Source: Tepidisphaeraceae bacterium (lineage in GTDB: Bacteria > Planctomycetota > Phycisphaerae > Tepidisphaerales > Tepidisphaeraceae). From it: a stretch of DNA of 9,600 nt. The notes beneath the pieces were generated by a model. That model was given only the letters and a program-made list of their open reading frames with translations. It had not been told where the DNA came from and did no database searches. Below are positions 5,514 through 9,600 of the stretch, one piece after another. The stretch covers positions 1 through 9,600 of the forward strand of contig JANWHF010000157.1 in the NCBI GenBank assembly GCA_025450555.1, in the 5' to 3' direction. A program made the translations under genes and the position numbers. How positions within the stretch are numbered: the stretch's first letter is position 1; each line of letters begins with the position of its first letter.

Positions 5514-8423
5514 ATGCCTTACAACTTCACGCGCATTGAAAAGAAGTGGCAGGCGTATTGGCTCTCGCACAAGAGCTTTCGCGCGCTGGATCCGGCCGAC
5601 GCCGGCAAAATGCCCAAGGCCTACGTGCTGGACATGTTCCCCTACCCAAGCGGCGCAGGGCTTCATGTCGGCCATCCAGAAGGCTACACCGCCACCGACA
5701 TTTATTCGCGCTACCTGCGCATGCGCGGCTACAACGTGCTGCACCCGATGGGCTGGGACGCATTCGGCCTGCCCGCCGAGCAGTATGCCATCCAGAATAA
5801 TGTTCATCCGCGCATCACGACCGAAAAGAACATCAACAACTTCCGCCGGCAGATTCGGATGCTGGGGCTGAGTTATGACTGGGAACGCGAAGTTGATACG
5901 ACCGACCCCAAATACTATCGCTGGACACAGTGGATCTTTCTCCAGCTTTTCAACAGCTATTTCGATCCGATTCAGAATCGGGCGATGCCGATCGGGCATC
6001 TGGTCGATCTGCTGTTCAACGAGAGCTATACCGTCGCGCCGGATGGCTCGATTCATTTCAACCGCACGCAGGAAGGCATGGAGGAAATCGCCGGGGAAGT
6101 GCGCGTCGAGCGGCTGTGGCGCGAATTGAATGCCGACGAGCAGCGTGGCGTGATCGACGGCCAGCGCCTGGCTTATATCGACGAAGCTCCGGTCAATTGG
6201 TGCCCAGCCCTGGGCACGGTGCTGGCCAATGAAGAGGTGATCGATGGCCGAAGCGAGCGGGGCGATCACCCAGTCGAGCGCCGCCCCATGCGGCAATGGA
6301 TGCTGCGCATTACCGCCTACGCCGATCGGCTGCTGGAAGATTTGGATACGCTCGACTGGCCGCATTCGCTGAAGGAAATGCAGCGCAACTGGATCGGCAA
6401 GAGCACCGGCGCCTACATCGATTTTGATATTGCCCCGCCCGATGCGGAAGTCAAAGAAACGAATGCTGCTCGAGGCGACCCGGGCGACGACGATGACGAT
6501 GATCTCAGCTTCACCGTCTTCACGACCCGGCCGGACACGCTCTACGGCGCGACGTATGTCGTGCTGGCGCCGGAGCATCCGCTGGTCGATCGAATCACGC
6601 CTGATGCGCATCGCGAAACCATCGAGGCGTATCGTGCGCAAGTTGCGGCCCGCAGCGAGCGCGATCGGATGGAAAACAAGCAGAAGACCGGCGTCTTCAC
6701 CGGCGCTTATGCCATCCATCCGCTGACCAATGAGCGCATTCCGATTTACATTGCCGACTATGTGCTGATCGCCTACGGCACCGGCGCGATCATGGCCGTC
6801 CCGGCCCACGACCAGCGCGATTATGAGTTTGCCACGCAATTCAAGCTGCCGATCAAAACGGTCGTCATGCCCGATGCGGGCCAGAAGCCGCCGGAGAATG
6901 CGGCATTCGTCGATTACGGCTACGCAGTCAATTCGCCGATCATCAACTCGCTGCCGACCGAACAGGCCAAAGCAAAGATGATCGATTATCTGGAAGAGCA
7001 GGACCTGGGCCGGCGAGCGGTCACGTATAAGCTGCGCGACTGGCTGTTCAGCCGGCAGCGCTACTGGGGCGAGCCATTCCCGATTCTGCTGGATGGGCAG
7101 GACAACCCGATTGCGATTCCCGAAAAGGATTTGCCCGTCGTGCTGCCAGAATTGTCCGATTTCAAACCGACCGGCACACCCGAGCCGCCGCTGAGCAAGG
7201 CGCAGGATTGGCTGAAGGTGAAGGCGGATTGTCAGATCCTCACCCGCGAAACCAATACCATGCCCCAGTGGGCTGGCTCATGCTGGTATTACCTGCGCTA
7301 CATCGATCCAAATAACGACCAGCGATTCGTCGACCCCGAAAAAGAAAAATACTGGATGCCGGTGGATTTGTACGTGGGCGGCGTCGAGCATGCGGTGCTT
7401 CACCTGCTCTATGCCCGCTTCTGGCATAAGGTATTGTTTGATTTGGGGCATGTGTCTACCCCTGAGCCTTTCCAGCGGCTGATCAATCAGGGGCTGATCT
7501 TGGGCGAAGCAGAATTGACGCTCTTTAAGACAGCGGATGGCAAGCCAATTTCAGCCGACGATGTCGTCGTCACCGGCGAAGAAGGGAAAAATCTGCAAGG
7601 CCATCGCCGAAGTAATGGCCAGCCGGTGAAAGGCGAGCGCATCGACGAAACGCAAGCCGAGAAAGAAGCCAGCCATTATGTTTTGAAATCGGATCCTTCG
7701 ATTCGGCTTGATGCCCGCAGCTTCAAGATGAGCAAATCGCGCGGCAATGTCGTCAATCCGGACGACATCGTCCGCGACTACGGAGCCGACTGCTTTCGGC
7801 TCTATGAAATGTACATGGGACCTCTGGAAGCGCAGAAGCCCTGGAACACGCGCGACATCGTCGGCATGAGCCGATTTCTCAATTCGGTGGCGCGAAACCT
7901 GCTTGGCGACGCTGAAGATGGGACATACAAGGTAAACGTCGTTGATGCAGCGATTCCTGAAGCGCTGGATCGCCAGCTTCACCGAGCCATCAGGAAAGTC
8001 GGCGAAGATGTCGAAGGCCTGCGCTTCAACACCGCCATCGCGGAACTAATCAAGCTCAACAACGAGCTGACCGGCAGCGGCCCGGTGCCGCGCGGCATCG
8101 CGGAGCCATTTGTGCTGATGCTGGCGCCTTTCGCGCCGCACCTGGCGGAGGAATTGTGGGAGGCGCTGGGCCATGCGCAGTCGCTGGCGCGGGAGGCTTG
8201 GCCCCCTTTTGACCCAGACAAGCTGGTTGAATCGACTTTGGAGCTGCCGGTGCAGGTGAACGGCAAGCTGCGCGACAAGATCACCGTGCCGGCCGATGCT
8301 GATGAGGAAACGATTCTCAAGACCGCCGAAAACGCCGAGAAGGTGAAGGTCTGGCTGAATGGGAAGGTGCTGCGCAAACGGCTTTATGTAGCCGGGAAGC
8401 TGGTCAATCTCGTGGTAGGGTAG
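5514..8423 (+). CDS. leuS: Leucyl-tRNA synthetase
   Basis: 969 aa, versus about 860 in E. coli. This cytoplasmic class Ia synthetase charges tRNA-Leu using ATP and leucine. Seen in order: Rossmann-fold start with YVLDMFPYPSGAGLHVGH, including the HIGH motif as HVGH (51-54); CP1 editing domain about 230-440 with TTRPDTLYG (337-345) and AHDQRDYEFA (431-440), whose D436 should be the editing aspartate that binds the amino group of mischarged amino acids; WLFSRQRYWGE (510-520); SCWYYLRY (589-596); KMSKS (738-742); a helical anticodon-binding domain (about 770-900); and a C-terminal domain starting at LPVQVNGKLRDKI (911-923). Oddities: an insertion of about 60 aa (roughly 151-215) before VNWCP, a run of six Asp (325-330) in CP1, and no cysteines where E. 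coli has its zinc-binding CCWRC segment. The ATG at 5514 is the only good start; no Shine-Dalgarno is visible. It is probably monocistronic. Confidence 0.98.
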   Translation: MPYNFTRIEKKWQAYWLSHKSFRALDPADAGKMPKAYVLDMFPYPSGAGLHVGHPEGYTATDIYSRYLRMRGYNVLHPMGWDAFGLPAEQYAIQNNVHPRITTEKNINNFRRQIRMLGLSYDWEREVDTTDPKYYRWTQWIFLQLFNSYFDPIQNRAMPIGHLVDLLFNESYTVAPDGSIHFNRTQEGMEEIAGEVRVERLWRELNADEQRGVIDGQRLAYIDEAPVNWCPALGTVLANEEVIDGRSERGDHPVERRPMRQWMLRITAYADRLLEDLDTLDWPHSLKEMQRNWIGKSTGAYIDFDIAPPDAEVKETNAARGDPGDDDDDDLSFTVFTTRPDTLYGATYVVLAPEHPLVDRITPDAHRETIEAYRAQVAARSERDRMENKQKTGVFTGAYAIHPLTNERIPIYIADYVLIAYGTGAIMAVPAHDQRDYEFATQFKLPIKTVVMPDAGQKPPENAAFVDYGYAVNSPIINSLPTEQAKAKMIDYLEEQDLGRRAVTYKLRDWLFSRQRYWGEPFPILLDGQDNPIAIPEKDLPVVLPELSDFKPTGTPEPPLSKAQDWLKVKADCQILTRETNTMPQWAGSCWYYLRYIDPNNDQRFVDPEKEKYWMPVDLYVGGVEHAVLHLLYARFWHKVLFDLGHVSTPEPFQRLINQGLILGEAELTLFKTADGKPISADDVVVTGEEGKNLQGHRRSNGQPVKGERIDETQAEKEASHYVLKSDPSIRLDARSFKMSKSRGNVVNPDDIVRDYGADCFRLYEMYMGPLEAQKPWNTRDIVGMSRFLNSVARNLLGDAEDGTYKVNVVDAAIPEALDRQLHRAIRKVGEDVEGLRFNTAIAELIKLNNELTGSGPVPRGIAEPFVLMLAPFAPHLAEELWEALGHAQSLAREAWPPFDPDKLVESTLELPVQVNGKLRDKITVPADADEETILKTAENAEKVKVWLNGKVLRKRLYVAGKLVNLVVG

Positions 8424-8473
8424 ATTGGCATCTGAAGTAAAAGATGAAGATCTCAGGGGGAATTTGTGAATCC

Positions 8474-8499
8474 GTCGCGCGTCCGGCGCGATTTTGTTT
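8474..8499 (+). terminator. leuS: Probable intrinsic terminator after leuS
   Basis: TCGCGC (8475-8480), loop GTCCG, and GCGCGA (8486-8491) form a perfect 6-bp stem, with one possible extra G-U pair, followed at once by TTTTGTTT (8492-8499). It lies 51 nt after the leuS stop and only 13 nt before the CYTH start. It may end leuS transcription fully or only partly, because no separate CYTH promoter is evident. The short stem makes this call moderate. Confidence 0.6.
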
Positions 8500-8512
8500 G
8501 AACAAGGGCCTC

Positions 8513-9079
8513 ATGGCAATTGAAACTGAAGCGAAGATGGCGGTGGACAGTCTCGAAGTGGTTCGCACCCGCGTAGTGGAGCGCGGCGGAAAGCTCCTGG
8601 CTCGATATTTGGAGACCAATACATTTTTTGATTCCGAAGACCGATCGCTCCTGGCGGCCGACAAAGGTCTGCGCCTTCGTCTCAAGCACAACCGTGACAC
8701 GAATGAAGAGCATTTCGTCCTGACCTTCAAAGGCCCCCGGCAGCCCGGCGCGCTCAAGACGCGGGAAGAGATCGAAGTGATGGTCGAAGGCGCCGCCGAA
8801 GCGGTGCGCCTTTTGGAATGTCTGGGGTATCGCAAGGTGCTGATGTTCGAAAAACGCCGCGACAGCTACGACCTGGAGGGCTGCGAAGTCGAGTTGGATG
8901 AACTGCCCCACCTTGGCACCTTCGTCGAAATCGAAGGGCCCGGCCAGGACAGCGTCATGCGCGTCCGCCAGAATCTGGGGCTGGGTGATCGCCCCCTGAT
9001 CAAGGTCGGTTACGTCTCTCTCCTTGCGGGTTATCTCCAGGAGCGGGGCCAGCAGCAGCGGGAAGTTCGGTTTGGATGA
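8513..9079 (+). CDS. CYTH-domain protein (class IV adenylate cyclase CyaB / thiamine-triphosphatase superfamily)
   Basis: 188 aa, a usual length for a single CYTH domain. The defining ExExK motif is present at the N-terminus as ETEAK (4-8). Charged residues lining the triphosphate tunnel follow: RLRLK (54-58), TFKGP (71-75), TREEIE (83-88), EKRRD (113-117), CEVELDELPHLGTFVEIEG (124-142), and K164 near the end. The family binds triphosphate compounds with divalent metal; members include CyaB-like adenylate cyclases and thiamine or inorganic triphosphatases, and sequence alone does not separate them here. FVEIEG resembles the CyaB-like group. The ATG at 8513 is chosen because it places ExExK right at the N-terminus and has AAGG 5 nt upstream; an ATG at 8444 would put the terminator hairpin inside the gene. 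The 3' end overlaps the convergent HD gene by 80 bp. Confidence 0.9.
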   Translation: MAIETEAKMAVDSLEVVRTRVVERGGKLLARYLETNTFFDSEDRSLLAADKGLRLRLKHNRDTNEEHFVLTFKGPRQPGALKTREEIEVMVEGAAEAVRLLECLGYRKVLMFEKRRDSYDLEGCEVELDELPHLGTFVEIEGPGQDSVMRVRQNLGLGDRPLIKVGYVSLLAGYLQERGQQQREVRFG

Positions 9080-9600
9080 GATCGCGAACCATTTCCGCCC
9101 GTTCCGGTACGACATGCAGCCGCCGGAACATCAATTGACGATTGAGTGCCTGGGACATCGGAGAAATCTCCCTGAAGGGAGTGAGATTTCCGGCGTCGCT
9201 CAAAATCAATACATCCGCGCTCCGATTGCTCGACTCATCGCCGGGATCAGATTCAAACGCCGCATCGGAAGGCTCGTCGTACAGCACTTCGTACGCGGGA
9301 TCACCGCCCGCTTTTTGTACTGCATCCTGCGCCCGCACCACAGCGGCCAGCGCATCTGATTCGCACAAATGCGATAGATCGATCGTCTTGTAGAGCCTTC
9401 GATACAGCAGCCCCCGGCAAAGGCTTGCCAGCACCGCATCGTCAGCCGACGCCCAGACCTTGAAGCAGTGCATGACCGACACATCATCAAGATCGGTGAA
9501 TTCCGGAATGCTCAGCCGCTGGCCCAGCAGCGCCTTGATGACCACATGATCGCGCGGCGGCCAGGGCAGCCGATCCTGCACCGCCAGCCGCTTGGCTCGC
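9000..9600 (-). CDS. HD-superfamily phosphohydrolase, dNTP triphosphohydrolase-like (partial, C-terminal part)
   Basis: Only the last 200 or so codons are in the window. The frame is open to the right edge, and a GTG at 9581 is internal, so the true start and the HD metal-binding motifs lie beyond 9600. The visible part matches, from memory, the C-terminal region of COG1078/SAMHD1-like HD phosphohydrolases: FTDLDDVSVMHCFKVW with spaced charged helices, LLYRRLYKTIDLS, DPAYEVLYDEPSDAAFE, and DVLILSDAGNLTPFREISP before a final helix with FRRLHVVPE. Characterised relatives such as Enterococcus EF1143 hydrolyse dNTPs to deoxynucleoside and triphosphate; others have unknown substrates. About 20 low-complexity residues (Ala, Pro, Gly, Arg) follow the final helix and are encoded largely opposite the CYTH 3' end. 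The family is well supported; the substrate is not shown. Confidence 0.82.
   Translation of the reverse strand, partial: RAKRLAVQDRLPWPPRDHVVIKALLGQRLSIPEFTDLDDVSVMHCFKVWASADDAVLASLCRGLLYRRLYKTIDLSHLCESDALAAVVRAQDAVQKAGGDPAYEVLYDEPSDAAFESDPGDESSNRSADVLILSDAGNLTPFREISPMSQALNRQLMFRRLHVVPERAEMVRDLIQTELPAAAGPAPGDNPQGERRNRP

Noticed and set aside
5505..6839. A 444-codon open frame on the minus strand opposite the first half of leuS.
   Set aside because: It is fully antisense to a certain gene, the protein shows no family motif I recognise, and long antisense frames are common opposite GC-rich coding sequence.
8453..9115. A 220-codon minus-strand open frame opposite the CYTH gene.
   Set aside because: The plus strand carries the clear CYTH motifs, and the minus frame also collides with the 3' end of the HD gene in another frame.

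Overview
This looks like a chromosomal window from a GC-rich bacterium, most probably a planctomycete (possibly of the Phycisphaerae). The main reason is the leucyl-tRNA synthetase: it has long insertions, and arginine and glycine stand where the zinc-binding cysteines of the E. coli enzyme would be. I remember this combination from planctomycete LeuRS sequences but could not check it. Nothing points to a plasmid, phage or intact mobile element. I see no rRNA, functional tRNA or CRISPR array.

Layout. Positions 11-4373 (minus strand) hold a probable three-gene operon, transcribed right to left: a membrane-anchored PP2C/SpoIIE-type serine phosphatase with a large extracytoplasmic sensor region, then two tandem paralogous YihY/BrkB-family inner-membrane proteins. 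The second paralog carries an extra membrane segment and a charged C-terminal tail. Positions 4374-4841 are a non-coding stretch with only weak signals. A strong intrinsic terminator at about 4842-4888 (minus) closes the next transcription unit, a small single-domain PilZ protein (4950-5333, minus). A 180-bp divergent spacer separates PilZ from leuS (5514-8423, plus); its promoter sits so close to the ATG that the mRNA may be leaderless. A short hairpin with a U-tract follows leuS. Then comes a CYTH-domain protein (8513-9079, plus). Its 3' end overlaps, tail to tail, the last 80 bp of an HD-superfamily phosphohydrolase of the dNTPase type (minus), which runs off the right edge of the window.

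How the genes relate. The phosphatase and YihY genes are plausibly co-transcribed and may link an envelope signal to a partner-switching regulator encoded elsewhere; no antisigma kinase or STAS antagonist is visible here. PilZ suggests c-di-GMP responsiveness. leuS is housekeeping. The CYTH and HD proteins both belong to families that act on phosphate or triphosphate compounds, but being neighbours is the only link between them here.

I found no convincing undescribed multi-gene system. The points most worth a second look are the leaderless leuS promoter, the unusual LeuRS architecture, the sensor phosphatase with its duplicated YihY partners, and the antisense overlap of the CYTH and HD genes.
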